DNA of 64,000 nucleotides from Bacillota bacterium (GTDB lineage: Bacteria; Bacillota; Clostridia; Oscillospirales; Acutalibacteraceae). This document shows positions 17,406 to 26,306 of this stretch, piece after piece. Within the stretch, counting starts at the first letter, position 1; every line of letters starts with the position of its first letter. The notes under the pieces are model-generated. The model worked only from the letters and a program-made list of their open reading frames with translations, was not told the origin of the DNA and searched no databases. The stretch is taken from contig JAEWBE010000058.1 in the NCBI GenBank assembly GCA_023391275.1, positions 8,782-72,781 of the forward strand, written 5' to 3'. The position numbers were made by a program, and so were the translations under genes.

Positions 17406-19714
17406 AGGGAGCACTTTTCAAAAAATCCATTCAGGATATGAAAAAATCTCTTCCGCAATTTGTGTCTATTCTTATTATGGCGACTGTGGCAATCAGTATC
17501 GTTGTCGGTTTGGACAGCATCTGGAAGACCATGGAGACACAATCTGGAATTTTGTACAGCGGCACAAACCTTTCAGATCTTTGGGTGACCGTGGCAAATC
17601 CGTCTGAAACCCGGATGTGGAAAGTCCGGGAAATCGACGGCGTGGAAAAAGCAGAAAAGCGATTTACAGTAAATTCAACCGCTCAAATCAGCGGTGAGCC
17701 AACCCTTAAGGTTTACGCCATGCCGTCAGAGAATACACTGGATGTACCTTACATTGAATCCGGAAAAAAGCTCAGCAAACAGGGCGCGGTTATTGACGAA
17801 CGGTTTGCAAAAGCAAATCATCTTTCCGTAGGAGACAGCCTTACGATTGAGGTGAATGATAAAAAAATAAACTTTACCATTGAGGCGCTGGCCCTCAGCG
17901 GTGAAAATATTTTTTCTCTCAAGGATACAAGCACAATGGTGCCAAATCCAAAGAATTATGGCTTTATTGTCGTGGATGAAGACAGGATAGCCAGCGCGTA
18001 CGGCGGATTAAAGCCATACAATCAAATTGTGATTCGGTTAAACGGTGCAGCGGACAGTAAAGCGGTTCAAATAAAAATGGATCATATTTTCGGCGATGAC
18101 CTGGTTGGAGTGGTTACGAGAACCGACAATCGCAGTATAAACAATGTTGACAGCAAAATATATCTGTTCAAAACCTTATCCGCGGTGTTTCCATTTATGT
18201 TCTTTCTGGTTACCGCGCTGATCACGCTCAGTACGATGACAAGAATCGTAGAAGATCAGAGAAATCAAATCGGTGTATTAAAGGCCCTGGGTTACAGCAA
18301 AAGAAGTATTATGTGGCACTACACATCCTATGGCGTTTACACAGGCGCTTTGGGCTCCATTTTCGGAATTCTGATTGGCCCCAATGTGATTGGCAGGATT
18401 CTTATCAATAAATTGGAATTTTTATATACCTTTCCGAGCTATCAGTTAAGTCTGAATATTCAAAATATAATCTTAAGTTCGGCCTTAATTATCCTTTGTA
18501 CAGGAGGAATTTCCTGCTATTCCTGTTTGAAATTGCTGGGAGATATGCCGGCAATTTTACTTAGAGATAAGCCGCCCAAAAAGGGAAGTCATATCTTTTT
18601 GGAGCGCCTTCCCGTACTTTGGAACAAGATGAAATTCAGTCAAAAACTGATTGCACGCAACACGCTAAAAAACAAGGGCAGAATGATCATGAGTATATTG
18701 GGAGTCATGGGATGCACGGGCCTTATTATCGGAGCCTTTACTTTAAACGACATGGTGACCGGCATTGCGAAAACAACTTATGAAAAGGTCTATACATATG
18801 ATCAAAAAGTAATGCTGGATGCCCGTACGACAGACCGGGATATTAAAAATCTGAACTTGGACGGAGTAGCACAGGATATTGAAGAAAGCATAATGCAGTT
18901 CACTTCTTCAAGCGGTGTGAGGAGAATGGCAACCGTTACGGTATTTTCCCCCGACAGTCCCCTGGTCCATTTACAGGATGAAAGCGGAAACGGTCTCAGC
19001 CTTCCGGGGGAGGGAATTGCGATGACAAGAAAATTGGCGGACATCATGAAAGTAAAAGCAGGCGATACAATCAACCTCAAGCGAAGCGATGACAGTTATG
19101 CGGCTGTAAAGGTGAGTGAAATTGTGTACATGGTTTCCGGGCAGGGAATTTACATGTCAAGAAAGTATTGGGAAGACATCGATGAAAACTTTAAACCTAC
19201 CGCATTGCTGATAAAGTGGAATAAAACAGACGCCGCTTTTTTAAACAGCGATTATGTAAGCAGCTATGTGGACCGGGTAAAGCAAAAATCGGATTTCGAG
19301 GGAAATATTACGGTGGTTTACATAGCGGCACTGATGTTGATTATATGCGGCAGTATCCTCGCCTTTGTCGTTCTGTACAACATGGGTATTCTGAACTTCT
19401 TTGAACGCGTTCGCGACCTTGCCACATTGGAAGTCTTAGGTTTTCATACCGGAGAAATACGGCCCCTCGTGTTAATGGAGAATATTATTTCAGCAGTGGT
19501 CGGGATTATTTTAGGGATACCTATCGGAAAAATAATCACGCAGATAATTGTAACCGGCTTTGGTGAAGATATGGATCTGATTGGACGGATCACATTCGAC
19601 AAAGTGATGATTGGTGCGATTCTCACATTGATTTTCGCCGCTGTCGTAAATTACATCGTATCCAGAAAAATTAAAACGATTGATATGCTGCAGGCATTAA
19701 AAAGTGTTGAGTAA
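17399..19714 (+). CDS. FtsX-family ABC transporter permease
   Basis: A 771-residue permease with a transmembrane helix at about residues 20-40, a large extracytoplasmic domain (about 45-250), three helices (about 255-390), a second extracytoplasmic domain, and three final helices ending in a YIVSRKIKTIDMLQAL tail. The duplicated FtsX layout and IGVLKALGYSKRSI loop are characteristic. It is the membrane part of the MacB-like system; MacB-type pumps transduce ATP energy to periplasmic or extracellular partners rather than passing substrate through their own pore. Substrate unknown. Confidence 0.9.
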   Translation: MVKGALFKKSIQDMKKSLPQFVSILIMATVAISIVVGLDSIWKTMETQSGILYSGTNLSDLWVTVANPSETRMWKVREIDGVEKAEKRFTVNSTAQISGEPTLKVYAMPSENTLDVPYIESGKKLSKQGAVIDERFAKANHLSVGDSLTIEVNDKKINFTIEALALSGENIFSLKDTSTMVPNPKNYGFIVVDEDRIASAYGGLKPYNQIVIRLNGAADSKAVQIKMDHIFGDDLVGVVTRTDNRSINNVDSKIYLFKTLSAVFPFMFFLVTALITLSTMTRIVEDQRNQIGVLKALGYSKRSIMWHYTSYGVYTGALGSIFGILIGPNVIGRILINKLEFLYTFPSYQLSLNIQNIILSSALIILCTGGISCYSCLKLLGDMPAILLRDKPPKKGSHIFLERLPVLWNKMKFSQKLIARNTLKNKGRMIMSILGVMGCTGLIIGAFTLNDMVTGIAKTTYEKVYTYDQKVMLDARTTDRDIKNLNLDGVAQDIEESIMQFTSSSGVRRMATVTVFSPDSPLVHLQDESGNGLSLPGEGIAMTRKLADIMKVKAGDTINLKRSDDSYAAVKVSEIVYMVSGQGIYMSRKYWEDIDENFKPTALLIKWNKTDAAFLNSDYVSSYVDRVKQKSDFEGNITVVYIAALMLIICGSILAFVVLYNMGILNFFERVRDLATLEVLGFHTGEIRPLVLMENIISAVVGIILGIPIGKIITQIIVTGFGEDMDLIGRITFDKVMIGAILTLIFAAVVNYIVSRKIKTIDMLQALKSVE

Positions 19715-19731
19715 CGGTAGGAGGATTACAT

Positions 19732-20871
19732 ATGAAATATAAAAAATACCTTTCCGAGCTAACGGCCGCCGCTTTCATACTGGCCCTAGTCACAGGCTGC
19801 ACAGGCAATGGAAGCCAACCCCAAACAAAAGAAGACGCCGCTGAGGCTTCCTTACAGACGAATGATATTGTTGTGTGGGGGGAAGTAAAATACAACGAAG
19901 AATATCAGATCAACATTGACTTTCCGGCCAAAATTGAGAACATTAATGTCAGGGAGGGCGATATTGTCAAAAAGGGCAGTACCTTAATCACACTTTCCAC
20001 GGATGATTATCAGGCAAACATTAAAAAGCTGCAGGCTCAGGCTGATTCCGGCAAAGCCAGTTTGGACAATGTAGATCAGGCGGCGATGGAAGCGGATATT
20101 GCAACCCTGAAAAAACAGATCGCATACAAAACAGCGGAATTGCAGAGCGGAAGCAAACCGGAGTTGCAGCTTCTGCAGGCTTCTCTGACCAGATCAGAGA
20201 AAGAACTGAAGGACGCGCAGGATGATGTAAACAAATATCAGAGATTATTTAACGACGGAGTCATCTCCCAAGCCGATCTTGATAAATACAAGGATGTTTT
20301 AAATCTGAAACAAAAAGCAAAATCCGATGTGATTGATAATATTTCCAAAACAAAGCGTACCTTGCAGGAGGAACTGGACGGATTGAATTCTTCCTTAAAA
20401 TACAAGGAGGTACAGCTCAATCAGCAGAAAAATACGGCTGATTCTGCCCAGATTGACTTGGACGTAATGAGTAACAAGATGAAAAAGCCCTATCTTTCCG
20501 GCAATAACATCATATCAAATTTAGAATACGGCATCGTGAAAGAAATAGATTCCGTGAAAGGAGCCACCGTGGGCGCACAGTATGCCGCTCAAAAAGTAAT
20601 CGACTTAATCGATGGTGACAGCATTTATGTCAGCGCGGAAGTTCCGGAGGAATTTATCTGGCAGATTTCACAGGACAGCAAGGTAGTTATTATTCCCACC
20701 GCAAATAAAGATTTGAAAATAGAAGGGCATATCATTCGAATTGCAAACGAGGCAGTTGAAAAAGACGGAGACCGCATTATAAAAGTACAGGTAAAACCGG
20801 ACGATAAAGACAATATTTTAAAACCGGGATTCACGGCAGATGTACAGATCCGCAAGACTGTGAAAAAATGA
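19732..20871 (+). CDS. HlyD/MacA-like membrane fusion lipoprotein
   Basis: A 379-residue adaptor. It has a signal peptide with lipobox (LALVTGC), then a biotinyl-lipoyl-like half (INVREGDIVKKGSTLITL), a long coiled coil of about 200 residues with an EL-DAQDDVNKYQRLFNDGVI motif, and a beta-barrel region ending in KPGFTADVQI. In Gram-negative bacteria such proteins bridge inner-membrane pump and outer-membrane channel; here it lies between an FtsX permease and a TolC-like gene. RBS GGAGG precedes the start. Confidence 0.88.
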   Translation: MKYKKYLSELTAAAFILALVTGCTGNGSQPQTKEDAAEASLQTNDIVVWGEVKYNEEYQINIDFPAKIENINVREGDIVKKGSTLITLSTDDYQANIKKLQAQADSGKASLDNVDQAAMEADIATLKKQIAYKTAELQSGSKPELQLLQASLTRSEKELKDAQDDVNKYQRLFNDGVISQADLDKYKDVLNLKQKAKSDVIDNISKTKRTLQEELDGLNSSLKYKEVQLNQQKNTADSAQIDLDVMSNKMKKPYLSGNNIISNLEYGIVKEIDSVKGATVGAQYAAQKVIDLIDGDSIYVSAEVPEEFIWQISQDSKVVIIPTANKDLKIEGHIIRIANEAVEKDGDRIIKVQVKPDDKDNILKPGFTADVQIRKTVKK

Positions 20872-20898
20872 ATTTTTATTACGATAAGGAGGATATCC

Positions 20899-22059
20899 AT
20901 GAAAAAAGGTAAGCAAATAGCCGCATTTTCTGCGGCGGCGTTAATTTTAATTCATACATCCATACCCGCTTTTGCGGATGAACGGGCGGCACCGGCGGCT
21001 TATACCGTTTCGTATTCCCAGGTAGAACAAATGGTTCTCAACAATAATCTTGAGGTTGACAGCAATAAACTTACCATCGGCAGTTTGGATGATGAAAATG
21101 AACTGAAAGAGAAATATCAAAAAATTTCCGATACCATTACGCAAACATCTTCCCGCCTAACCGCGATTCTGAGCAATCCGCAGGCATCGCCTGATTTAAA
21201 GACAGTCGCACAGGGAACCAATGTGGCCCTGACTTCCTTGTCAGAGATGCTGAATGCTCAGGAAGACGCTTCTGACGATGATTATGAATTAACGGAACTG
21301 GAAGTCAATCTTTCCAATAATCAGCTGGTAAAATCCGCACAGAGCCTGTTCTCGGTTTATTACCAGCTGCAATATAACATAGAACAGTTAAATAATACGC
21401 GTGTACTCCTTGAAGATAATTTAAAAGCTTCGCAATCACAATATGAATTAAAGCTTGGAACAGCAGTGGCGGTTGAAGACGCAAAGACCACATTAAGTGC
21501 ATTGGATAACAATATTGCAGATCTGCAGAATCAGGCAAAATCGATTACCTATGAGATGAACCGGTTGTTAGGCCACCCCTATAACGATCAAATTATATTT
21601 GGAACTTTGCCTGAACCGGACACCAGCTATCTGGAAATGATCAACATTGCGAATGATATAGCTGCGGCACAGGAGGCTAGTTTTAAAGTCCGGATAAGCA
21701 AAAAAGAACGTTCCATTCTCAGTGACGATACCGCGGCAAACAGAGACCAAAGACAGATTAAGAGCAATGAAGCCGAATTGGAAATACAGGATATTGGTGC
21801 TTCACTGGAAAGCCAGTACAATACCGTTAAAAAGCAGCAGGCTGTTTTAGTAACGGAACAGCAAAAGCTGGCGAATGCAAAATTAAAATCTGATCAGGCT
21901 CAAAAGAAATATGATTTGGGCTGCCTCTCCAAAATAGAGCTTGATAAGGTGAAAAATGATTTTTATGACGAACAGACGGCGGTAGAAACCGCGGCGTCGA
22001 CTTTGTTCTGGCAGATAGAATCCTATAAATGGATTGTGAAGGGACTTCCGGCATCATAA
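20899..22059 (+). CDS. TolC-like secreted efflux protein
   Basis: A 386-residue protein with a cleavable signal peptide (to about AFADE, residue 28) and a long alpha-helical, coiled-coil body. ITYEMNRLLGHP, followed later by LESQYNTVKKQQ and YDLGCLSKIELDKVK, recalls the repeated hairpins of TolC-family outer-membrane factors. No beta-barrel strand region is obvious. The host appears to be a monoderm, so it cannot form a standard outer-membrane channel and may instead assemble with the HlyD-like protein across the wall. Last gene of the operon. Confidence 0.75.
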   Translation: MKKGKQIAAFSAAALILIHTSIPAFADERAAPAAYTVSYSQVEQMVLNNNLEVDSNKLTIGSLDDENELKEKYQKISDTITQTSSRLTAILSNPQASPDLKTVAQGTNVALTSLSEMLNAQEDASDDDYELTELEVNLSNNQLVKSAQSLFSVYYQLQYNIEQLNNTRVLLEDNLKASQSQYELKLGTAVAVEDAKTTLSALDNNIADLQNQAKSITYEMNRLLGHPYNDQIIFGTLPEPDTSYLEMINIANDIAAAQEASFKVRISKKERSILSDDTAANRDQRQIKSNEAELEIQDIGASLESQYNTVKKQQAVLVTEQQKLANAKLKSDQAQKKYDLGCLSKIELDKVKNDFYDEQTAVETAASTLFWQIESYKWIVKGLPAS

Positions 22060-22205
22060 AGCTTCCGGTTCCCGATTTATGTACCTTTTTGTGCAAATTC
22101 CAAAAAGCCTTTAATCCGGCAATCTCATCTGACTTTGTTTTTGACAGATTGTTCTGCACAAAGAGATATATAAGCGGCCAGAGAATGATATTATAAAATA
22201 TTAGT

Positions 22206-22232
22206 AAAAAAGGCACCCTTTTCAGAGTGCCT
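22206..22232 (-). terminator. Terminator of the NifX-like/DUF134 cluster
   Basis: On the minus strand AGGCAC-TCTGAAAAGG-GTGCCT is followed by TTTTT. Confidence 0.7.
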
Positions 22233-22262
22233 AAAAAATTGTAAACCACTTAGTGGTCTTAA

Positions 22263-22640
22263 TTAATTGCAGTGATTTTTACAGTCGCAAACATGGTCAT
22301 GATCATGTTCTTCATGGTTGCATGCGCCGCCCATATCATTTAAACTTCCAGAAAGATAGGCATTCACTGCATCTTCAATATTGCCTTCGATACCGGAAAT
22401 GAGCTGAATACCGGTCGCTGACAGCATCTGCTTAGCTCCATCACCGATACCCCCACAAATTACTACGTCCACACCCGAATTCTTTAAAAAGCCTGCCAGC
22501 GCGGCATGACCGTTTTGACTTGCGTCAATTGCTGTTTTTTCCTGAATTGTACCGTTCTCAGCAGAAAATACGGTAAAAGTCGGACACTTGCCGAAATGCT
22601 GAAAAATCTGATTACCCTGTGTTGTTACTGCAATTTTCAT
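22263..22640 (-). CDS. NifX/NafY-type dinitrogenase iron-molybdenum cofactor family protein
   Basis: A 125-residue protein of the NifB/NifX cofactor-binding superfamily: MKIAVTTQGNQIFQHFGKC is the typical start with the conserved HFG, and VDVVICGGIGDGAKQML the typical core. The C-terminus is rich in His and Cys (HEEHDHDHVCDCKNHC), suggesting metal binding. GGAGG lies ten bases before the chosen ATG; a longer in-frame reading to 22790 covers another small ORF and is not favoured. Outside nitrogen fixers these proteins are common next to DUF134 genes, as here; their role is unclear. Confidence 0.85.
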   Translation of the reverse strand: MKIAVTTQGNQIFQHFGKCPTFTVFSAENGTIQEKTAIDASQNGHAALAGFLKNSGVDVVICGGIGDGAKQMLSATGIQLISGIEGNIEDAVNAYLSGSLNDMGGACNHEEHDHDHVCDCKNHCN

Positions 22641-22686
22641 ACCTGTTTTTCCTCCAAATAATCTTCCATAATTTTTGCGGCGCTTT

Positions 22687-22809
22687 TTACAAGCCCCACG
22701 CATGGACGTTTTTATAATATCCCGACATTCTTGCTTCAGAAACCGGGTCGCCCGCCTGGTTTGGAAGTCCCGGCAGTTCCCTGCAAACAATAGAACCTTT
22801 CTTCCCCAT
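22687..22809 (-). CDS. Unrecognised 40-residue ORF between DUF134 and NifX-like genes
   Basis: ATG at 22809 follows the DUF134 stop by two bases (TGATAATG) and has GGAGTG as a ribosome site overlapping the end of that gene, so translation would be coupled. The peptide begins MGKKGSIVCRELPGLPN and ends VHAWGL. I do not recognise it. In many genomes a small glycine-rich DUF5320 protein occupies this slot, but the required GTGP/GRG repeats are absent, so a decayed relative is possible. Confidence 0.45.
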   Translation of the reverse strand: MGKKGSIVCRELPGLPNQAGDPVSEARMSGYYKNVHAWGL

Positions 22810-22811
22810 TA

Positions 22812-23165
22812 TCACTCCGTAGTTTCTATTCTCTTTTCAAATCTGCAATTTTTACATCTTCTGTGACATCCGCACGGGTGCTCAGCCAGCTCGTAATTTC
22901 CGCCGCCAATTTCAATCGCTTTGCCTGTACAGAGAGCTTCCGCTATTTTTTTTCGGGCCTGATACAGCATCCGCTGAAAAGTTGCTCTCGAAACATTCAT
23001 GCTAATGGAAGCTTCATCCTGTTCAAGATCTTCCATATCGCAGAGCCGTACCGTTTCCAGTTCTTCAACTGTAAGCAACACGGTTTCACAGCATGAATTT
23101 TTGGGAGTAAATATCCGGTTATCCGGTACAGCACAAACTCTGCGACACTTAAATCCTCTCGGCAT
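22812..23165 (-). CDS. DUF134 family putative regulator
   Basis: A 117-residue protein. It starts MPRGFKCRRVCAVP, continues with LTVEELETVRLCDMEDLEQDEAS and the helix-turn-helix MNVSRATFQRMLYQARKKIAEAL, which are the hallmarks of DUF134, and ends with a cysteine cluster (CGCHRRCKNC) that could bind metal. The ATG at 23165 has GGAGG six bases upstream; an in-frame ATG 11 codons earlier lies inside the upstream inverted repeat. It may regulate its own operon, including the NifX-like gene. Confidence 0.85.
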   Translation of the reverse strand: MPRGFKCRRVCAVPDNRIFTPKNSCCETVLLTVEELETVRLCDMEDLEQDEASISMNVSRATFQRMLYQARKKIAEALCTGKAIEIGGGNYELAEHPCGCHRRCKNCRFEKRIETTE

Positions 23166-23183
23166 TTCATACCTCCAATACTT

Positions 23184-23227
23184 AATGGGCATATGCACAA
23201 ATACAGTATAATGTGCATATGCCCATT
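23184..23227. promoter_or_regulatory. 15-bp perfect inverted repeat upstream of the DUF134 gene
   Basis: AATGGGCATATGCAC (23184-23198) and GTGCATATGCCCATT (23213-23227) are perfect reverse complements separated by 14 bp. Each arm contains the self-complementary core GCATATGC, the cores being centred 26 bp apart. It sits about 20 bp before the DUF134 start, in the promoter region, and is probably the operator for that protein. Confidence 0.65.
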
Positions 23228-23332
23228 TGTCAATATTTTTTTTGATAGAATCAGCTGCCGATTTATCATAAGCTGATTTATGATAAAATGAAATTTAAAA
23301 TCATTTTTGAATTTCAGATTATTTACAATGTA

Positions 23333-23710
23333 TTATTGTTGCAGTCGCTCCACAATATTGGTATCCGCCGGGCAAAAGTCATAATTTTTCAATTCGTTCG
23401 GCAAAACCCATTTAATATCTTGATGTATATTCATTTTCATTTTTCCGCTGATATAATCTGCAGTGAAAAAGGTGAATGCAATTTCTCTGTCCGGATATTT
23501 ATATGTAGTTTCTGCAAAGACACACTTAATAGCGATATTGATTTCCAACTCCTCTTTGCACTCCCGAATCAAACACTCTTCTAAAGTTTCTCCCGGTTCC
23601 AGCTTTCCGCCCGGGAACTCCCAAAGGGAAGCACAACTTCCACCTACCCCACGCTTACAAATAAGGATTTTATCATTTTCCCGAATGATTGCTGCTGCCA
23701 CCTGCGTCAT
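23333..23710 (-). CDS. NUDIX hydrolase, MutT-like
   Basis: A 125-residue pyrophosphohydrolase. The NUDIX box runs GGKLEPGETLEECL and RECKEELEI, matching GX5EX7REUXEE with Glu in place of the usual final Gly. LWEFPGGK and the C-terminal DIKWVLPNEL are typical of MutT enzymes that remove 8-oxo-dGTP and related damaged nucleotides. The ATG at 23710 is preferred; a TTG nine codons upstream is also in frame. It is the last of three small genes reading the same way. Confidence 0.88.
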   Translation of the reverse strand: MTQVAAAIIRENDKILICKRGVGGSCASLWEFPGGKLEPGETLEECLIRECKEELEINIAIKCVFAETTYKYPDREIAFTFFTADYISGKMKMNIHQDIKWVLPNELKNYDFCPADTNIVERLQQ

Positions 23711-23772
23711 TTTATTATTCCCTCTATCCAATTCCAAGATATGTCCGATTGTCTTGCCGTACAGTTTTCAAT

Positions 23773-24465
23773 CTATATTTTTAATCTCCTTACACTTTGG
23801 ATAGTTCGGACAGCCATAGAATTCTTTCCCGGCTCGATCACCATGAGCAGCTTTCTTCTTACCATTTCCACACCACATTTAGGACAAATTGGTGCAGCGT
23901 TATTTCGCGTTTCTACTGCCTGTTTTGTTGTATCGTTTTGAATGTTTTCTTGAATCTGTAATGGTTTTTCACTGATTGCACTCTCAATATCGATTAAATC
24001 CTGCTTACTGTATCCACTCTTAAACGGTACATGAATTAACGGTATCTGAGAAACTTCAAACACTTTATCGATGAAAACATCTCGTTTTTGCCGATCTGCT
24101 TTTGCATGGCTGCTATCATCCAACTCAACCGCACATAATACATCCATTGTAAGCGAGCTGCAGAGAACGAAGTCTACATGTTTCTTTGCAATCCAATTAA
24201 AATACTTCATGTATTCTTTTCCTGTACCTGTACCGACAAAGACAATTTCTTTGACTGCAACTTTTGGGCAAACCGTAATTTTGTCAGCATAATATGTATT
24301 TAAAGTATCATAAAACATCTTTTCAGCTTTACTTAGAAAATCATCACGTTTCTTGTACGGCAATTTTCCATCTATTTTTTCTTTATCTTTGCTTTTTTCT
24401 GACAAATTGGAAATAACGAACAGAACAATAAGGACAGCAATGACGACATATAAAAACGAATTCAT
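23773..24465 (-). CDS. DUF2726 membrane-anchored protein, C-terminal zinc ribbon frameshifted
   Basis: The 230-residue reading has an N-terminal membrane helix (LYVVIAVLIVLFVISNL), then DUF2726: KAEKMFYDTL, KHVDFVLCSS and CAVELDDSSHAKADRQKRD, a nuclease-like fold with D and E-L-D residues. It ends with a topoisomerase-type zinc ribbon whose first half, CPKCGVEMV, is in frame. The second half, GKEFYGCPNYPKC, is present in the -1-shifted frame and ends at 23768, so a one-base lesion in the AAG-rich stretch around 23851-23862 breaks the ribbon. Sequencing error, a real mutation or slippage are all possible. GGAGG precedes the ATG by nine bases. Confidence 0.75.
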   Translation of the reverse strand: MNSFLYVVIAVLIVLFVISNLSEKSKDKEKIDGKLPYKKRDDFLSKAEKMFYDTLNTYYADKITVCPKVAVKEIVFVGTGTGKEYMKYFNWIAKKHVDFVLCSSLTMDVLCAVELDDSSHAKADRQKRDVFIDKVFEVSQIPLIHVPFKSGYSKQDLIDIESAISEKPLQIQENIQNDTTKQAVETRNNAAPICPKCGVEMVRRKLLMVIEPGKNSMAVRTIQSVRRLKI

Positions 24466-24466
24466 A

Positions 24467-24799
24467 TTACTTTTCCTCCACAACTGTTTTTAATAAAATT
24501 TTCTTTCTAAACGCGCCACGTTTTTCTGCTTTACTGACCCTTATATTTTCTAAGTCAGCAACTGAATATCCTTTTACTTCTGTTATGGCATACATTACTT
24601 CCAGCATATCTGCCAGCTCTTCGAGCTCTTTGCTTTTCTGATACTCGTTCAACTCTTCAGAAAGCTTTTCATCAAGCATTTCGATATACTGCTTATCTGA
24701 CAGAATATCGCATATGGCTTTTTTATGATCTTTTTCAATAATCTCAGGGATTTTGTCGCGAACAAGTTTGTTATAGGTAATGGCTGTCATATAAATCAC
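24467..24799 (-). CDS. MazG-like / phosphoribosyl-ATP pyrophosphohydrolase-like protein
   Basis: A 110-residue all-alpha NTP pyrophosphohydrolase-like protein. YNKLVRDKIPEII at the N-terminus, KLSEELNEYQ with the metal-binding E-x-x-E pattern, and EELADMLEVMYAI are characteristic of a small family annotated as phosphoribosyl-ATP pyrophosphohydrolase but located outside his operons, so nucleotide house-cleaning is likely. The GTG at 24799 has GAGG seven bases upstream; the ATG at 24790 is the alternative. It precedes the DUF2726 gene by one base. Confidence 0.8.
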   Translation of the reverse strand: MIYMTAITYNKLVRDKIPEIIEKDHKKAICDILSDKQYIEMLDEKLSEELNEYQKSKELEELADMLEVMYAITEVKGYSVADLENIRVSKAEKRGAFRKKILLKTVVEEK

Positions 24800-24809
24800 G
24801 TCCTAACCT

Positions 24810-26306
24810 CTATACATGCTCAAATTTCTTATTATAATAGTAACCATTTGATAAATTCGGTTTCTTAAAAGATTCAATATTTGTACGTTTGGTCTTCCGA
24901 TTGGTAATCTCCGCATTAATTTCAGCAAGTTGCCTCTTCACGTTTTCATACCGCTCAACCAAAGAATCATACCGGAGCTGGTAGTCCGCCTGGTCGAGTG
25001 CAGTTTGGGCATTTTCAGCTACAGCCTGCTGCATAAATTCCAGCACCACATCGCATTCGCTTTGAAGGGATTGTGCTTCTTTTTCAAGAGCCGTGTTATC
25101 GGTCAAATCATCAATAATATCATCGTAGGCAGCAAAAACACTGTCTCGGTCGGTAATCATGCTGTTAAAAGCATCTATAAAAAGGGTTTTTAGCTCGTCT
25201 TCGTAAAAATGCGGTGTGGTGCATTTTTCTTCGTTTTTGAACTTGCCATTACACTGCCAAATAACCCGCCGGTATTTTGATGTGCTATGCCATACCTTGC
25301 TGCCGTACACTCCGCCGCAATCGCCACAAATGATACGGCTAGAAAAACAGCTTGTGCTGCTGGTGTATCGCTTTCCTTTCCGTTTCTCCAGTTCGGATTG
25401 AACTAAGTCAAATACCTCTTCTGACACAATGGAGGGATGGCTGTTGGTTACATAATACTGCGGAACCTCGCCCTCATTAGCTTTCCTTTTCTTGGTCAAA
25501 AAATCAACCGTAAAGCCCTTTTGCAGGATGGCGTCGCCTTTGTACTTTTCATTAGTAAGGATGCTTTGGACTACACTTGACTGCCAGTTCCTCTTGCCGC
25601 CCGGTGTCGGAATATTCTCCGAAGTGAGATGCCTGGCAATCGCCGACGGTGACTTTCCGTCCAAAAACATCTGATAAATCAAACGTACAATTACAGCTTC
25701 TTTTTCGACGATTTGTGGGTTACCGTCCTCTCCACGCTCATAGCCAAGAAACTGCTTATATGGCATACTAACTTTTCCATCGGCAAAGCGTTTTCTCTGG
25801 CCCCACGTAACATTTTCTGATAAACTCCTACTTTCTTCCTGCGCCAAGGAGCTCATAATTGTGATGAATAGTTCGCCCTTGCTGTCCAGCGTATGTATAT
25901 TTTCCTTTTCGAAATATACCTCTACCCCTTTTTCTTTAAGCTTCCGGACAGTAGTCAAGGTATCAACGGTATTGCGGGCAAATCGGGAGATCGACTTTGT
26001 AAGAATGAGGTCTATCTTGCCACTAAGTGCGTCGGCAATCATACGTTTGAAACCATCGCGGTTTTTCGTACTGGTACCGGAAATTCCTTCATCGGTGTAA
26101 ACGTTCACAAACTCCCATTCCTCATTTTCTTGTATGTGCCGTGTGTAATAATCAACCTGTGCTTCATAACTGGTGAGCTGCTCCGCGTTGTCAGTCGAAA
26201 CTCGCGCATAAGCAGCCACACGCTTTCGTGACGCAGGCATTGCAGAATTTGTACTGTACATTCTTATAGTAGGTGGTATTACAGTAACCGCTCTTGCTGT
26301 ATTCAT
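24810..26306 (-). CDS. Large serine recombinase 1
   Basis: A 498-residue site-specific recombinase. The resolvase domain begins RVAAYARVSTDNAEQ with the catalytic serine, followed by IDLILTKSISRFARNTVD and LAQEESRSLSENV. Then come the recombinase domain (YERGEDG to KYKGDAILQK), a zinc-ribbon domain with CGDCGG and a C-X-n-C pair, and a coiled-coil region (TALEKEAQSLQSE onwards), as in phage-integrase-type large serine recombinases. It overlaps the second recombinase by four bases. The pair probably integrates and excises the prophage. Confidence 0.93.
   Translation of the reverse strand: MNTARAVTVIPPTIRMYSTNSAMPASRKRVAAYARVSTDNAEQLTSYEAQVDYYTRHIQENEEWEFVNVYTDEGISGTSTKNRDGFKRMIADALSGKIDLILTKSISRFARNTVDTLTTVRKLKEKGVEVYFEKENIHTLDSKGELFITIMSSLAQEESRSLSENVTWGQRKRFADGKVSMPYKQFLGYERGEDGNPQIVEKEAVIVRLIYQMFLDGKSPSAIARHLTSENIPTPGGKRNWQSSVVQSILTNEKYKGDAILQKGFTVDFLTKKRKANEGEVPQYYVTNSHPSIVSEEVFDLVQSELEKRKGKRYTSSTSCFSSRIICGDCGGVYGSKVWHSTSKYRRVIWQCNGKFKNEEKCTTPHFYEDELKTLFIDAFNSMITDRDSVFAAYDDIIDDLTDNTALEKEAQSLQSECDVVLEFMQQAVAENAQTALDQADYQLRYDSLVERYENVKRQLAEINAEITNRKTKRTNIESFKKPNLSNGYYYNKKFEHV

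Noticed and set aside
22263..22790. Longer 175-residue version of the NifX-like protein
   Set aside because: The extra N-terminus covers the 40-residue ORF and lacks family similarity; GGAGG marks the start at 22640.
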